64,000 bases of DNA, from assembly GCF_016481285.1 (NCBI RefSeq), contig NZ_JAENBP010000002.1:1-64000 (forward strand), given 5' to 3'. A program made the translations under genes and the position numbers. Shown in pieces: positions 26,848 to 37,006 of the stretch. This DNA is from Streptococcus zalophi (GTDB taxonomy: Bacteria > Bacillota > Bacilli > Lactobacillales > Streptococcaceae). The first letter of the stretch is position 1, and every line of letters begins with the position of its first letter. The notes under the pieces are model-generated. The model did not search any database, was not told the origin of the DNA, and saw only the letters and a program-made list of their open reading frames with translations.

Positions 26848-28764
26848 ATGATTATTTTACAAGGAAACAAGCTAGAACGCTCCTTTGCTGGAGATATTTT
26901 ATTTCATAACATCACTATTCAAGTTGATGAACGTGACCGAATTGCGTTAGTTGGTCGTAATGGTGCAGGTAAATCAACGCTTCTTAAATTATTAGTTGGT
27001 GAGGAGAGTCCAAACACTGGTCAAGTAAGTACAAAAAAAGATCTTTCTTTATCATACCTAGCTCAAGATAGTCAGTTTGATTCAGAAAATAAGATATATG
27101 AAGAAATGCTTGGTGTTTTTAATGAGCTAAGACAAACAGAAAAAACGCTTCGACAGATGGAAGAAAAAATGGCAACAGCTTCACATGAGTCGTTACAAGA
27201 ACTAATGTCAGACTATGATAAGTTGTCAGAGAATTTCAAACATCAAGGGGGCTTCACCTATGAATCAGATATTCGAAGTATTTTAAACGGCTTCAAGTTT
27301 GATGAGACCATGTGGGAAATGCCAATCAAAGAGTTATCTGGTGGACAAAAAACACGTCTTGCTCTAGCAAAAATGTTATTGGAAAAACCTGAGCTTTTAG
27401 TGCTTGATGAGCCTACCAATCATTTAGACATCGAGACGATTGCCTGGTTGGAAAACTATCTTGTTAATTACCCAGGCGCTTTAGTGATTGTTAGTCATGA
27501 CCGTTATTTTCTAGATAAGGTGACAACGATTACGCTTGATTTAACACCCAATTCACTTGATAGGTATGTTGGTAATTACTCCCGTTTTGTTGAACAAAAA
27601 GCTCAAAAATTAGCCACTCAAGAAAAATTATTTGAAAAACAAGCCAAAGAAATTGCCAATCTTGAAGATTTTGTAAAGCGAAATATTGCTAGAGCTTCAA
27701 CGACTAAACGTGCACAATCCAGACGCAAGCAACTGGAAAAAATAGAACGACTAGATAAGCCTTCAACGCAAACAAAAAAGGCTAACATGACCTTTCACTC
27801 TGAGAAACCTTCAGGGAATGTCGTCTTAACCGTTTCAGATGCTGCTATTGGTTATGATGGTGACATCTTAGCTGAGCCGATTCAACTAGACATTAGAAAA
27901 TATGATGCCATAGCAGTAGTTGGCCCAAATGGCATTGGGAAATCAACACTGATTAAAACCATTATTGGTGATATTCCTTTAATTGCTGGTGATATTAAGT
28001 TTGGAGCTAATGTGGAAAGTGGGTATTATGACCAAACCCAGTCGCGTTTAACACCAAACAATACCGTTCTGGAAGAATTATGGTCTGCTTTTCCAACAAC
28101 GCCAGAAGTGGCTATTAGAAATCGGTTAGGCGCCTTTTTGTTTTCTGGTGAGGATGTTAAAAAAACTGTTTCTGTCTTATCAGGAGGAGAGAAAGCTAGA
28201 CTATTACTTGCCAAGTTATCCATGGAAAATAACAACTTTCTCTTACTGGATGAGCCAACTAACCATTTAGACATTGATAGTAAAGAAGTGCTTGAAAATG
28301 CCCTCATCGATTATGACGGAACCTTAATTTTTGTCAGTCATGACCGTTATTTCATCAATCGAGTGGCAACAAAAGTGATTGAAATTTCTGAAACAGGTAG
28401 TACACTTTATCTTGGTGATTATGATTACTACCTTGCCAAAAAAACAGAATTAGCAGTGACATTAAAAGCTGACAACGTGACAGAAAACTCTCCTAAGCAT
28501 GATAAAAAAAATGATTATCACACCCAAAAAGCTAGTCAAAAAGAATTGCGAAAATTAACCCGACAGCTTTCTGATCTTGAAGAATTACTGGAAAATTTGG
28601 ATGCTAGTATAGCAGAAATTGAAACTGAAATGACACAGACCAATGATGCTGAAACACTTATCTTACTTCAAGAACAACTTGAAGACCAAACAACACAACA
28701 AACAAATACGATGACTAAATGGGAAGAAATCGCTGAAATGATTGAAGACTTTGAAGAGAACTAA
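26848..28764 (+). CDS. ABC-F family ATPase (YdiF/YkpA-like)
   Basis: ABC-F proteins lack membrane domains and act on the ribosome. The 638-residue protein has two ABC cassettes: Walker A GRNGAGKST and GPNGIGKST, signatures LSGGQKTR and LSGGEKAR, and Walker B with [13 protein letters not shown] charged linker (about 240-310) separates them. A C-terminal coiled coil (about 555-638) is rich in Glu and Gln. Domain order fits YdiF/Uup-like housekeeping members rather than a known antibiotic-resistance member. A second, different ABC-F is at 56974. Confidence 0.93.
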   Translation: MIILQGNKLERSFAGDILFHNITIQVDERDRIALVGRNGAGKSTLLKLLVGEESPNTGQVSTKKDLSLSYLAQDSQFDSENKIYEEMLGVFNELRQTEKTLRQMEEKMATASHESLQELMSDYDKLSENFKHQGGFTYESDIRSILNGFKFDETMWEMPIKELSGGQKTRLALAKMLLEKPELLVLDEPTNHLDIETIAWLENYLVNYPGALVIVSHDRYFLDKVTTITLDLTPNSLDRYVGNYSRFVEQKAQKLATQEKLFEKQAKEIANLEDFVKRNIARASTTKRAQSRRKQLEKIERLDKPSTQTKKANMTFHSEKPSGNVVLTVSDAAIGYDGDILAEPIQLDIRKYDAIAVVGPNGIGKSTLIKTIIGDIPLIAGDIKFGANVESGYYDQTQSRLTPNNTVLEELWSAFPTTPEVAIRNRLGAFLFSGEDVKKTVSVLSGGEKARLLLAKLSMENNNFLLLDEPTNHLDIDSKEVLENALIDYDGTLIFVSHDRYFINRVATKVIEISETGSTLYLGDYDYYLAKKTELAVTLKADNVTENSPKHDKKNDYHTQKASQKELRKLTRQLSDLEELLENLDASIAEIETEMTQTNDAETLILLQEQLEDQTTQQTNTMTKWEEIAEMIEDFEEN

Positions 28765-28768
28765 TCTA

Positions 28769-28799
28769 AAAAACTCACAGATTTTATCTGTGAGTTTTT
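28769..28799. terminator. Bidirectional terminator between the ABC-F gene and gatD
   Basis: AAAAACTCACAGAT (28769-28782) and ATCTGTGAGTTTTT (28786-28799) form a perfect 14-bp stem with a 3-base loop, between convergent genes. Confidence 0.93.
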
Positions 28800-28800
28800 C

Positions 28801-29589
28801 TTAAGCTTTAAAGTCAGCTTTATTCTTAACATCTAAATATTCTTCTGATTTTTCCAAAGAAAGTATGTCGTCATAGGCTTTTAATGCCATATCCTGACCA
28901 TACTTATTTTTAAGAGCAGTTGTAAGAAGGCGATAGGCTAATTTAGCATTGCGTGACAGAATTGGTCCATGGAAGTAGCTACCATAAACATTTTTATAGT
29001 GTACGCCTTCTGTCCCATCTTCTTTATTGTTACCATGTCCATAAACAACTTTACCAAGTGGTTTTTCTTCTTCAGATAAAAAGGTACGTCCTTGATGATT
29101 TTCAAAGCCGTAGTAGGTTTCATCAAATTCTTCATTATGAATTTTAATGTCTCCGATAAAGCGATTATTTTTTTGATTCAAGGTGTAGTGGTTCATCACA
29201 CCAATACCATCAATCTTTTCACCATTAGCTTGAACATAATACTGACCTAGCAGTTGAAAACCACCACAAATGGCTAACAAGACTTTATCTTCTTGGATGA
29301 AGCGATCAATTTCCTTTGCCTTAGGCGGTAAGTCTTTAGCAACAATAGCTTGTTCATAATCTTGCCCTCCACCAAAGAAGACAATATCATAATCATCAGC
29401 ATTAAAAGAGTCACCCAGAGAAACCACATCAAATGACATTTTCGCATCTAGTTTCTCACCTACATATTTTAACATTAGAATATTTCCATTGTCACCATAA
29501 GTATTAAGCAAATCACCATAAAGATGAGCGACTTTTAACTCATAACGAAACGCTTTATCACTAGGGGATTCAATTGTTCGATAAACCAT
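28801..29589 (-). CDS. gatD: Lipid II isoglutaminyl synthase, glutaminase subunit GatD
   Basis: GatD releases ammonia from glutamine for MurT, which amidates D-Glu of lipid II. The 262-residue class I amidotransferase has the nucleophile Cys108 in [11 protein letters not shown] and the His207 in SYFHGPIL. An N-terminal stretch ([19 protein letters not shown]) is typical of CobB/CobQ-like enzymes. Its ATG overlaps the murT stop by one base, so the two subunits are translationally coupled. The pair is usually essential in streptococci. Confidence 0.95.
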   Translation of the reverse strand: MVYRTIESPSDKAFRYELKVAHLYGDLLNTYGDNGNILMLKYVGEKLDAKMSFDVVSLGDSFNADDYDIVFFGGGQDYEQAIVAKDLPPKAKEIDRFIQEDKVLLAICGGFQLLGQYYVQANGEKIDGIGVMNHYTLNQKNNRFIGDIKIHNEEFDETYYGFENHQGRTFLSEEEKPLGKVVYGHGNNKEDGTEGVHYKNVYGSYFHGPILSRNAKLAYRLLTTALKNKYGQDMALKAYDDILSLEKSEEYLDVKNKADFKA

Positions 29590-30932
29590 TATTTCATCTC
29601 CTTTTGCACAGCTTTTTTATTGGCTAGAATCTCTCTAAACTCAAGCATGGCAGTATAGGTTGCTAGAATATAGGCATGATCTGTTTCTTGATTTTCAAGT
29701 TTTGTCATCAATTCTTCAAGAGAAGATACAGAAGTCATTTTTTCTTCTGGGAAACCAGTCACGCGCAAGCGTCTTGCAATTTCAGATTCTCTAATTCCTC
29801 CAGTAAAAATTTCTGGGATAGCCATTTCTGTAATGCTTTCAAAATCAGCATCCCAGATCCAACTGGTATCAATGCCATCGGCATAATTAGCATTAAGAAG
29901 GACAGAAAGTGTGAATGGGTAGGGCGCTAATTTAATCATCTCTAAAGCTTGACTGGCACCAACTGGATTTTTAATCAAGACAAGTGTACAAGAAGTGTTG
30001 CCAATCTTGAAAGTTTCTTGTCGACCAAAGACTGCCTTACTTTTTTCAAACCCTTTTTTAATCTTCTCAGCAGGAACGTCTAAATATTCAGCCACAGCCA
30101 CTGCAGCAAGAGCATTATAAATGTTGTATAAGCCGCCAACATTAATTTTATAGCGCTGATTATCAATCACAAATTCAGAATCAGTATTTGAGATATTTGT
30201 TAACTCTGTAAGAGCATAGTCAAGTTTGGGGCGACTAAAACCACAGTTTTCACAGATATAATCACCAAGGTTAGCATAAGTGTTAAGTTTGAATTTTAAA
30301 ATGTGTTGACATCTCGGACACAAAATACCTTCTGTGTTATAGTGAGCTAACTGTGGATCGTGTTTTTCAGTATCAAATCCGTAATATTTTATCGGATTAG
30401 GAATTTTCTTAGAGTGAAACAGTGGGCTATCCCCATTAGCTATAACTGTTGCCTCGGGTGCTTTTGCTGTCCCGTTAAGAATCATTTGATAAGTCGTATA
30501 AATTTCACCATAACGATCCATTTGATCACGGAAAATATTGGTGAACACAAACAAACTTGGTGCTAGGTAGTCTGTTATTTTTGGAAGACTGGCTTCATCA
30601 ATTTCTAAAACAGCAATCTTTTTTCCGGACTTACCTTTTTTGGCACTCAAAAAAGTAGAAGTGATACCAGTAATCATGTTGGCGCCACTGGTGTTTGTGA
30701 TAACTTCTCCAAAGGCTTCTTTTAAAATCCCAACAGTTAAAGCTGTGGTAACGGTTTTTCCATTGGTACCAGTTACTACAATCACTTCATAATCACTAGC
30801 TAGTGTTTTTAGAATATCCTTATCAAATTGAAGAGCTATTTTACCGGGTAATGTCGAGCCTCTTCCTAATCTATTTAAAATAAATTTACTTGTTTTTCCT
30901 GCAGTTAAAGCTGCCAAAGTTTTTAGTTTCAT
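29589..30932 (-). CDS. murT: Lipid II isoglutaminyl synthase, Mur-ligase-like subunit MurT
   Basis: MurT uses ATP and GatD-derived ammonia to convert D-Glu to D-isoglutamine in lipid II. The 447-residue protein has the Mur ligase P-loop VTGTNGKT (53-60). It carries the zinc ribbon specific to MurT, with Cys205, Cys208, Cys227 and Cys230 (CPRC and CENC), inserted in the central domain. The C-terminal DUF1727 domain includes [14 protein letters not shown]. It is first in the murT-gatD operon and divergent from cdaA. An extended -10 lies 6 bases before its ATG, suggesting a leaderless message. Confidence 0.95.
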   Translation of the reverse strand: MKLKTLAALTAGKTSKFILNRLGRGSTLPGKIALQFDKDILKTLASDYEVIVVTGTNGKTVTTALTVGILKEAFGEVITNTSGANMITGITSTFLSAKKGKSGKKIAVLEIDEASLPKITDYLAPSLFVFTNIFRDQMDRYGEIYTTYQMILNGTAKAPEATVIANGDSPLFHSKKIPNPIKYYGFDTEKHDPQLAHYNTEGILCPRCQHILKFKLNTYANLGDYICENCGFSRPKLDYALTELTNISNTDSEFVIDNQRYKINVGGLYNIYNALAAVAVAEYLDVPAEKIKKGFEKSKAVFGRQETFKIGNTSCTLVLIKNPVGASQALEMIKLAPYPFTLSVLLNANYADGIDTSWIWDADFESITEMAIPEIFTGGIRESEIARRLRVTGFPEEKMTSVSSLEELMTKLENQETDHAYILATYTAMLEFREILANKKAVQKEMK

Positions 30933-30938
30933 TCCTAT

Positions 30939-30947
30939 ATTTTAACA
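30939..30947 (-). promoter_or_regulatory. murT extended -10, possibly leaderless
   Basis: Minus strand TGTTAAAAT ends 6 bases before the murT ATG; only TAGGA, two bases from the ATG, resembles a ribosome binding site. Confidence 0.5.
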
Positions 30948-30987
30948 TAAAATTTAGATTTCTAATAAAGAAAAAAACTACAAAAAG

Positions 30988-30996
30988 TGGTATAAT
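30988..30996 (+). promoter_or_regulatory. cdaA operon promoter (extended -10)
   Basis: TGGTATAAT lies 41 bases before the cdaA start. No clear -35 is seen. Confidence 0.7.
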
Positions 30997-31037
30997 GAGA
31001 AAGAATTTAAAAAAAGATAAGAACGAGAGAGTGTTGT

Positions 31038-31895
31038 ATGAGTAATTTATTTAATATTGATGCTAATTTTTGGAATTCACTTTTTGATAACCCGATTACC
31101 ATTATGATTAATCTTATAGATATATTAATTGTATCATGGTTAATTTATCGGTTTATTAAAGCACTTGCTGGAACTAAGGTAATGTCTTTAGTGCAAGGGG
31201 CAGTACTATTCGTAGTTATCCGTTTTATTTCTGGTTTACTAGGTTTTACCACCCTTACCTATTTGATGAACCAAGTTATTACCTACGGTGTTATTTCTGG
31301 GGTTATCATTTTTGCCCCTGAAATTCGTTCGGGCTTAGAGCGTTTTGGAAGAACACCACAATCCTTTATTCAAACACAGACTCTAACTGACGAAGAAAAA
31401 CTAATTACTGCTTTGGTCAAAGCAGTCAAATATATGAGTCCACGTAAAATTGGTGCTCTGATTTCTATTGAAAAAACACAAGGACTTAGAGAGTATATTT
31501 CTACAGGTATTCCACTTGATGCAGACGTTTCAAGCCAACTTTTAATTAATATCTTTATCCCAAATACACCTTTACATGATGGTGCTGTTATTATTAGTGG
31601 CAATAAGGTGGCAGCGGCTTCTTGTTATCTGCCTTTAACTGATTCAAAAAATATTTCAAAAGAATTTGGGACACGTCATAGAGCAGCCATTGGTCTGTCA
31701 GAACGTTCAGATGCTCTAACTGTTATTATTTCTGAAGAGACTGGTGCTATATCCATCGCCTACAAAGAAAGATTAGAACATGACCTTTCCTTGGATGAAT
31801 TTGATAAAGAATTACACTCGGTCTTTTCTCCAAAAGATAAAAAGAAACGATACACCTTTAATTGGAAAAAACTATTGGGAGGTGAGAAATCTTGA
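31038..31895 (+). CDS. cdaA: Diadenylate cyclase CdaA
   Basis: CdaA (DacA) makes cyclic di-AMP from two ATP. The 285-residue protein has three N-terminal membrane segments (about 18-95) and the DAC domain with the catalytic DGA motif (181-183, in LHDGAVI) and RHR (213-215, in GTRHRAA). It is followed by its regulator cdaR and by glmM, the conserved three-gene module linking c-di-AMP with cell wall precursor synthesis. GAGAG lies upstream of the start. Confidence 0.97.
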   Translation: MSNLFNIDANFWNSLFDNPITIMINLIDILIVSWLIYRFIKALAGTKVMSLVQGAVLFVVIRFISGLLGFTTLTYLMNQVITYGVISGVIIFAPEIRSGLERFGRTPQSFIQTQTLTDEEKLITALVKAVKYMSPRKIGALISIEKTQGLREYISTGIPLDADVSSQLLINIFIPNTPLHDGAVIISGNKVAAASCYLPLTDSKNISKEFGTRHRAAIGLSERSDALTVIISEETGAISIAYKERLEHDLSLDEFDKELHSVFSPKDKKKRYTFNWKKLLGGEKS

Positions 31896-32851
31896 TGAAA
31901 CGATTTTTAGTTAAAAAAATTAGTCTGATACTAGCTTCAGTTTTCTTTGCACTTTTTTTATTTCTAACCGCAAAATCAAGCAATTATAACAGCACAACAT
32001 CTCAAATTAATCGTGTGACAGAAACTTACACACATACTCTGGAAAATATTCCAATTGATATTAAGTATGATAGTGATGAATATTTTATCAGTGGTTATTC
32101 TTATGAGGTTGAAGTTTATTTAACATCTACTAATCGTGTTAAGCTTGACTCAGAAATTAATCCATCAACAAGAAATTTTCAAGTCGTGGCTGATTTAACA
32201 AATCTTGGGGTTGGTCAAACGAAAGTGCCATTAGTTATCAAAGATATGCCTTCTGAGGTGACTGGACAAGTGTCTCCTGCAACGATGGAAGTCACTATCG
32301 GAAAAAAAGAAACTAAGAAGTTTGAAGTTGTACCTACCATTAAAGATGAACAAATAGCTAAGGGTTATGAACTTAAGAGTATTAATTCTGATATCAAAGA
32401 AGTAGAAGTTACTAGTGATGAGGCGACAATTGATCAAATTGATCATGTCGTAGCTTCTTTTCCTGATGATTATGAGTTATCTGATGATTTAGAAGAAGAT
32501 GTTATCTTACAAGCAGTTTCAGAAAATGGTACAATATTGCCTAGTAAGATTGATCCAGTGAGTGCCAAGCTATCAGTTGAGTTAAAACGACTTAGCAAAA
32601 CTGTTCCTATTGTCATTGAATTGACAGGAACAATCGATAGTAGTCTTAAAGATATTCGCTATGAACTAGAGAGTAGTGAGGCCTTGATATTTGGTTCTCA
32701 AGAAGATTTAGATAATACTACTGAAATCAGAGTACCTGTTGATATTTCTAATGTTAAGAAAAATACAATTAGAACAATTGAATTATTGGATGATAATGTC
32801 TCTGTTGTTCCAGAAACAATGAAACTAACCTTGACAGTTGAGAAAAAATAA
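31892..32851 (+). CDS. cdaR: CdaA regulator CdaR (YbbR-domain protein)
   Basis: The 318-319 residue protein has one N-terminal membrane anchor (about 9-27) and an extracellular part of several YbbR repeats (motifs such as VPLVIKDMP, VEVTSDEATIDQI, VPVDISNVKKNT). It modulates CdaA by interaction. The coordinate given uses the TTG at 31892, 9 bases from GGAGG. The ATG at 31895, 12 bases away, would remove one residue. Either start overlaps the cdaA stop. Confidence 0.93.
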   Translation: MMKRFLVKKISLILASVFFALFLFLTAKSSNYNSTTSQINRVTETYTHTLENIPIDIKYDSDEYFISGYSYEVEVYLTSTNRVKLDSEINPSTRNFQVVADLTNLGVGQTKVPLVIKDMPSEVTGQVSPATMEVTIGKKETKKFEVVPTIKDEQIAKGYELKSINSDIKEVEVTSDEATIDQIDHVVASFPDDYELSDDLEEDVILQAVSENGTILPSKIDPVSAKLSVELKRLSKTVPIVIELTGTIDSSLKDIRYELESSEALIFGSQEDLDNTTEIRVPVDISNVKKNTIRTIELLDDNVSVVPETMKLTLTVEKK

Positions 32852-32875
32852 GTATTTGTAACAAGGAAAATAAAG

Positions 32876-32906
32876 AAGGAGGATAGTGAGTAATCACTAG
32901 ATTATT
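32876..32906 (+). promoter_or_regulatory. Hairpin-spaced ribosome binding site of glmM
   Basis: AAGGAGGA (32876-32883) is 24 bases from the glmM ATG, too far for normal initiation. Between them TAGTGA and TCACTA (32884-32889, 32894-32899) form a perfect 6-bp hairpin with loop GTAA, a GNRA tetraloop. Folding it leaves an effective spacing of about 8 bases. Confidence 0.7.
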
Positions 32907-34256
32907 ATGGGAAAATATTTTGGAACAGATGGTGTTCGCGGTGAGGCGAATGTTGAATTAACACCTGAATTAGCTTTTAAATTGGGTAGATTTGGTGGTT
33001 ATGTACTAAGTCAACATGAACAAGGGACACCAAAAGTCTTGGTAGCAAGAGATACACGTATTTCAGGAGAAATGCTTGAATCAGCCTTAGTTGCTGGTCT
33101 TTTATCAGTTGGTATTGAAGTTTATAAACTTGGTGTCTTAGCAACACCTGCTGTTTCTTATCTTGTAAGAACAGAAGGCGCCAGTGCTGGCGTTATGATT
33201 TCTGCCAGCCACAATCCTGCTTTAGACAATGGGATTAAATTCTTTGGTAGTGATGGTTTTAAATTAGACGATGAGAGAGAATTAGAAATTGAAGCCTTAC
33301 TTGATAAAGAAGAAGATACTCTTCCTCGTCCAAGTGCAAAAGGTCTTGGTAAATTAGTTGATTTTCCAGAAGGCTTAAGAAAATATGAAAAATTCCTTGT
33401 TTCCACAGGTGTTGACTTAAAAGAAATGAAAGTGGCACTAGATGCGGCTAATGGTTCAGCAAGTACCTCAGCACGTCAAATCTTCTTAGATTTAAATGCT
33501 GATATTAAAATTATTGGTGAACAGCCAGATGGTTTAAACATTAATGATGGTGTTGGGTCAACTCATCCTGAAGCCCTTCAAAAACTTGTTATAGAAAGTC
33601 AGTCAGCTATTGGCTTAGCTTTTGATGGTGATAGTGATCGACTAATTGCTGTTGATGAAAAAGGTGAGATTGTTGATGGTGACAGAATCATGTATATTAT
33701 TGGTAAATACCTTTATGAAAAAGGTGAATTAGCCAAAAATACTATTGTAACAACTGTTATGTCTAACCTTGGATTTCATAAAGCCCTCGATCGAGAAGAT
33801 ATCCATAAAGTTGTAACGGCTGTTGGCGATCGTTATGTTGTCGAAGAAATGAGAAAGTCAGGTTATAATCTTGGTGGTGAACAATCTGGTCATGTCATTA
33901 TCATGGATTATAATACAACAGGAGATGGGCAATTGACAGCAATCCAATTAACTAAAATTATGAAAGAAACTGGAAAATCACTGTCACAATTGGCTGGTGA
34001 ACTAACCATTTACCCTCAAAAATTGGTTAACATTCGTGTTGAAAACCAAATGAAGAATAAGGCTATGGAAGTGCCTGCTATTTCAGAAATTATCAAAAAG
34101 ATGGAAGAAGAAATGGCTGGTAACGGTCGTATTCTAGTGCGTCCTAGTGGCACAGAACCACTCTTACGTGTGATGGCTGAAGCACCAACACATGAAGAAG
34201 TGGATTATTATGTTGATACTATTGCAGAAGTTGTTAAAGCTGAAATAGGAATTTAG
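32907..34256 (+). CDS. glmM: Phosphoglucosamine mutase
   Basis: GlmM converts glucosamine 6-phosphate to glucosamine 1-phosphate for UDP-GlcNAc synthesis. The 449-residue protein has the active phosphoserine Ser101 in [13 protein letters not shown], the metal motif DGDSDR and the C-terminal phosphate site [12 protein letters not shown]. It is the third gene of the cdaA module; in other bacteria GlmM also binds and inhibits CdaA. The product also feeds the capsule precursor UDP-GlcNAc. Confidence 0.97.
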   Translation: MGKYFGTDGVRGEANVELTPELAFKLGRFGGYVLSQHEQGTPKVLVARDTRISGEMLESALVAGLLSVGIEVYKLGVLATPAVSYLVRTEGASAGVMISASHNPALDNGIKFFGSDGFKLDDERELEIEALLDKEEDTLPRPSAKGLGKLVDFPEGLRKYEKFLVSTGVDLKEMKVALDAANGSASTSARQIFLDLNADIKIIGEQPDGLNINDGVGSTHPEALQKLVIESQSAIGLAFDGDSDRLIAVDEKGEIVDGDRIMYIIGKYLYEKGELAKNTIVTTVMSNLGFHKALDREDIHKVVTAVGDRYVVEEMRKSGYNLGGEQSGHVIIMDYNTTGDGQLTAIQLTKIMKETGKSLSQLAGELTIYPQKLVNIRVENQMKNKAMEVPAISEIIKKMEEEMAGNGRILVRPSGTEPLLRVMAEAPTHEEVDYYVDTIAEVVKAEIGI

Positions 34257-34259
34257 AAG

Positions 34260-34286
34260 AATGCATCGTTTAAGCGATGCATTTTT
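34260..34286 (+). terminator. Terminator after glmM
   Basis: AATGCATCG (34260-34268) and CGATGCATT (34275-34283) form a perfect 9-bp stem, followed by a T run to 34286. Confidence 0.92.
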
Positions 34287-34337
34287 CACTCATTAGTTTC
34301 CTTAAAAGACAGTGATTAGCTATATAAGAAAAGATAT

Positions 34338-34367
34338 TTGTTTTTTATCATTTAAAAATGTTAAAAT
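34338..34367 (+). promoter_or_regulatory. hemW promoter, possibly leaderless
   Basis: TTGTTT (34338-34343), 18-base spacer, TAAAAT (34362-34367) with TG extension. The -10 ends 6 bases before the hemW ATG and the gap (AGTCCT) contains no ribosome binding site. Confidence 0.6.
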
Positions 34368-34373
34368 AGTCCT

Positions 34374-35504
34374 ATGCAAAATAAACCGACGTCAGCCTAC
34401 GTACATATCCCTTTTTGTACACAAATTTGTTATTATTGTGATTTTTCTAAAGTCTTTATAAAGAATCAGCCTGTAGATGACTATCTAAAGGTTCTTATTC
34501 GTGAATTTGATTCTTATGGCATTAAAAAATTAAAAACGCTCTATATTGGTGGGGGAACGCCAACTGCCATCGATGCTTATCAGCTGGATTATCTATTACA
34601 ACACTTACAAAAGCATTTGGATCTTTCTCAGCTATCAGAGTTCACCATTGAAGCAAATCCTGGAGACCTTACAAAAGATAAGATTGCTGTTTTGAAAAAT
34701 TCTTGTGTTAATCGTGTGTCCTTGGGTGTTCAAACCTTTAATAATAAACACTTGAAACAAATTGGTAGAGGACACAATGAGAGTCAAATCTACGAAAGTA
34801 TTGATAGTTTAAAAGCAGCAGGTTTTGATAATATCTCGATTGACTTAATCTATGCGCTTCCTAATCAAACCATGGCTGATGTTAAGGAAAATGTCGCAAA
34901 AGCTCTCAAGCTTGACATTCCGCATCTTAGTGTTTATAGTTTGATTCTTGAAAATCACACCGTTTTTATGAACAAAATGCGTCGTGGTAAGTTACCATTG
35001 CCTACTGAGGATTTAGAAGCAGAAATGTTTGACTATATTATCGCTGAGATGGAAAACAATGGGTTTGAGCATTATGAAATCTCCAATTTTTCCAAACCCG
35101 GTTTTCAAAGTCAACATAATCTGATGTACTGGAATAATGATGAGTATTACGGCTGTGGGGCTGGTGCATCAGGTTACATTGATGGGATTCGCTATAAAAA
35201 TCATGGACCAATTAGACATTATTTAAACGCTGTTGAAGAAGGGTCAACAAGAGTCACAGAAGAAGTCCTCAGTTTAAAAGAAAAAATAGAAGAAGAACTC
35301 TTCTTAGGGCTTCGAAAAAAATCAGGGGTTTCAATAAAACGCTTTGAAGAAAAATTTAATCTTTCTTTTGAAGAACAGTACGGTGACGTTGTTTCAAAAC
35401 TTTACCAAGACGGCTTATTGCAACGAACAGGCGATCGAGTGAGGATGACGAAAAAAGGACTATTTCTTGGAGATAGTGTTGCAGAGAAATTTATTTTGGA
35501 GTAA
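34374..35504 (+). CDS. hemW: HemW-like radical SAM protein
   Basis: The 376-residue protein resembles oxygen-independent coproporphyrinogen oxidase but has the HemW cluster motif CxxxCxxC (Cys15, Cys19, Cys22), followed by the SAM-binding YIGGGTPTA and EANPGD. The C-terminal HemN domain is present. HemW family members bind heme and are proposed heme chaperones. Streptococci of this group do not make heme, so a porphyrin oxidase role is unlikely. It leads a four-gene cluster and probably has a leaderless start. Confidence 0.92.
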   Translation: MQNKPTSAYVHIPFCTQICYYCDFSKVFIKNQPVDDYLKVLIREFDSYGIKKLKTLYIGGGTPTAIDAYQLDYLLQHLQKHLDLSQLSEFTIEANPGDLTKDKIAVLKNSCVNRVSLGVQTFNNKHLKQIGRGHNESQIYESIDSLKAAGFDNISIDLIYALPNQTMADVKENVAKALKLDIPHLSVYSLILENHTVFMNKMRRGKLPLPTEDLEAEMFDYIIAEMENNGFEHYEISNFSKPGFQSQHNLMYWNNDEYYGCGAGASGYIDGIRYKNHGPIRHYLNAVEEGSTRVTEEVLSLKEKIEEELFLGLRKKSGVSIKRFEEKFNLSFEEQYGDVVSKLYQDGLLQRTGDRVRMTKKGLFLGDSVAEKFILE

Positions 35505-35508
35505 TATT

Positions 35509-36243
35509 ATGGGGAAAAAATACAGTGTATCTCTTCGTGTACCGTTTTATGATGTTGATCTTAACCAAAATATGAAATTATCTCATCTTCTTGCAAGATG
35601 TCTCTATGTTTCTGGTCTCCAATCAAAAGAACTTGGTGTTTCTGATCAAATAATATTTGCTGATTATCACTTGGTTTGGGTGATTACTGACTATGATATA
35701 ACCATTAATCGTCTTCCACATTATGATGAAGAAATTACCATTGAAACGCAAGCACTCAGTTATAATCACTATTTTTGTTATCGTCAATTCAAAATTCTTG
35801 ACCAAGATAGCAACCTTCTTTTAACAATTATGGGCAGTTTTGTCTTGATTGACTATAGAACAAGAAAATTGAGTTCTGTAGTAGACGAAATTGTAGCTCC
35901 TTATGAATCTGAGAGAACAAAAAAACGATTTAAGGGTCCCAAATATCCAAAACTCGATGAGAGCATAGAGACGCAACTGCCTATCACGTTTTTTGACTAT
36001 GATTTGAATGGTCATGTGACTAATAGCCAATACCTCAATTGGGTCTATGATAGTCTTTCATTTGAATTTTTGAAAGAGCATACGCCAAAACAGATTAATC
36101 TACGCTTTTTAAAAGAAATTACTGGTGAAGGGGCGATTTCTTCAAAAGTTCAGTTTAATGACAATACGTCCTATCACGAAATACAATATCATGACGCTGT
36201 TCATGCCCAAGCTATTATCGAATGGAGAAAAAATGACTTATAA
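35509..36243 (+). CDS. Acyl-ACP thioesterase
   Basis: The 244-residue protein has two hotdog folds of the acyl-ACP thioesterase family (PF01643): [20 protein letters not shown] split over the first strand and helix, then a second repeat [20 protein letters not shown] with the conserved Asn/His. It would release fatty acids from acyl carrier protein. I start at 35509, just after hemW, because TTGGAG precedes it. It overlaps the next gene by 11 bases. Confidence 0.9.
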   Translation: MGKKYSVSLRVPFYDVDLNQNMKLSHLLARCLYVSGLQSKELGVSDQIIFADYHLVWVITDYDITINRLPHYDEEITIETQALSYNHYFCYRQFKILDQDSNLLLTIMGSFVLIDYRTRKLSSVVDEIVAPYESERTKKRFKGPKYPKLDESIETQLPITFFDYDLNGHVTNSQYLNWVYDSLSFEFLKEHTPKQINLRFLKEITGEGAISSKVQFNDNTSYHEIQYHDAVHAQAIIEWRKNDL

Positions 36244-37006
36244 AGCTTATATCATCGATCTTGATGGCACAATCTATAAAGGTAAAAATCGGATTCCTGA
36301 AGGGGAAAAATTTGTTCATCACTTACAAGAACGACAAATCCCCTATCTTTTCTTGACCAATAATACAACAAGAACTCCTCAAATGATCAAAGACATGCTT
36401 TCTAAACAGTTCAATATCAACACAGGCTTAGAAACAATTTATACGGCCTCTTTAGCCACACTTGATTATATGAATGATTTAGGAAAAGAAAAAACAGCTT
36501 ATGTTTTAGGTGAGGAAGGCTTAAAATCAGCCATTTATGGTGCTGGTTATATTGAAGACACAAAAACCCCAGCTTACGTAGTGGTTGGTTTAGATAGGAC
36601 ACTCGATTATGACAAACTCTCAATTGCAACACTAGCTATTTTAAATGGAGCCACCTTTATCGGTACGAATCCTGATTTAAATATTCCTACTGAAAAAGGA
36701 TTACAACCAGGTGCAGGAGCTCTTTTAGCCTTTTTAGAGGCAGCAACACGTGTTAAACCAACGATTATTGGAAAACCTGAAGCTATCATCATTGAAAAAG
36801 CTTTAGCAATTTTAGATGTTGACAAAAAAGACGCTATTGTTGTAGGCGATAATTATAAGACAGACATTCGCGCTGCTATTGATAACGGCATTGCAAGTCT
36901 TTTAGTGACAACTGGTTTTACCAAGCCTGAGGAGATTAGTAGCTTACCTATCAAACCTGATTTTGTATTAAACAGTTTAGCGGAGTGGTCGTTTGATGAA
37001 AAATAA
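36233..37006 (+). CDS. HAD-superfamily phosphatase, NagD/YutF-like
   Basis: The 257-residue enzyme has the nucleophile and acid pair Asp9 and Asp11 in [12 protein letters not shown], the LTNNTTR motif II, a C2 cap, and [12 protein letters not shown] followed by [10 protein letters not shown]. These mark class IIA HAD phosphatases (p-nitrophenyl phosphatase/NagD type). The physiological substrate is unknown. TGGAGAAAAA precedes the ATG, inside the end of the thioesterase gene. Confidence 0.9.
   Translation: MTYKAYIIDLDGTIYKGKNRIPEGEKFVHHLQERQIPYLFLTNNTTRTPQMIKDMLSKQFNINTGLETIYTASLATLDYMNDLGKEKTAYVLGEEGLKSAIYGAGYIEDTKTPAYVVVGLDRTLDYDKLSIATLAILNGATFIGTNPDLNIPTEKGLQPGAGALLAFLEAATRVKPTIIGKPEAIIIEKALAILDVDKKDAIVVGDNYKTDIRAAIDNGIASLLVTTGFTKPEEISSLPIKPDFVLNSLAEWSFDEK

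Noticed and set aside
26848..28764. Antibiotic-resistance ABC-F
   Set aside because: Motifs and coiled-coil C-terminus fit housekeeping YdiF/Uup types and no resistance leader peptide is present upstream.
29676..29930. Plus-strand open frame inside murT
   Set aside because: It has skewed Phe/His/Ser composition typical of an antisense frame, no upstream signals, and murT is a certain gene.
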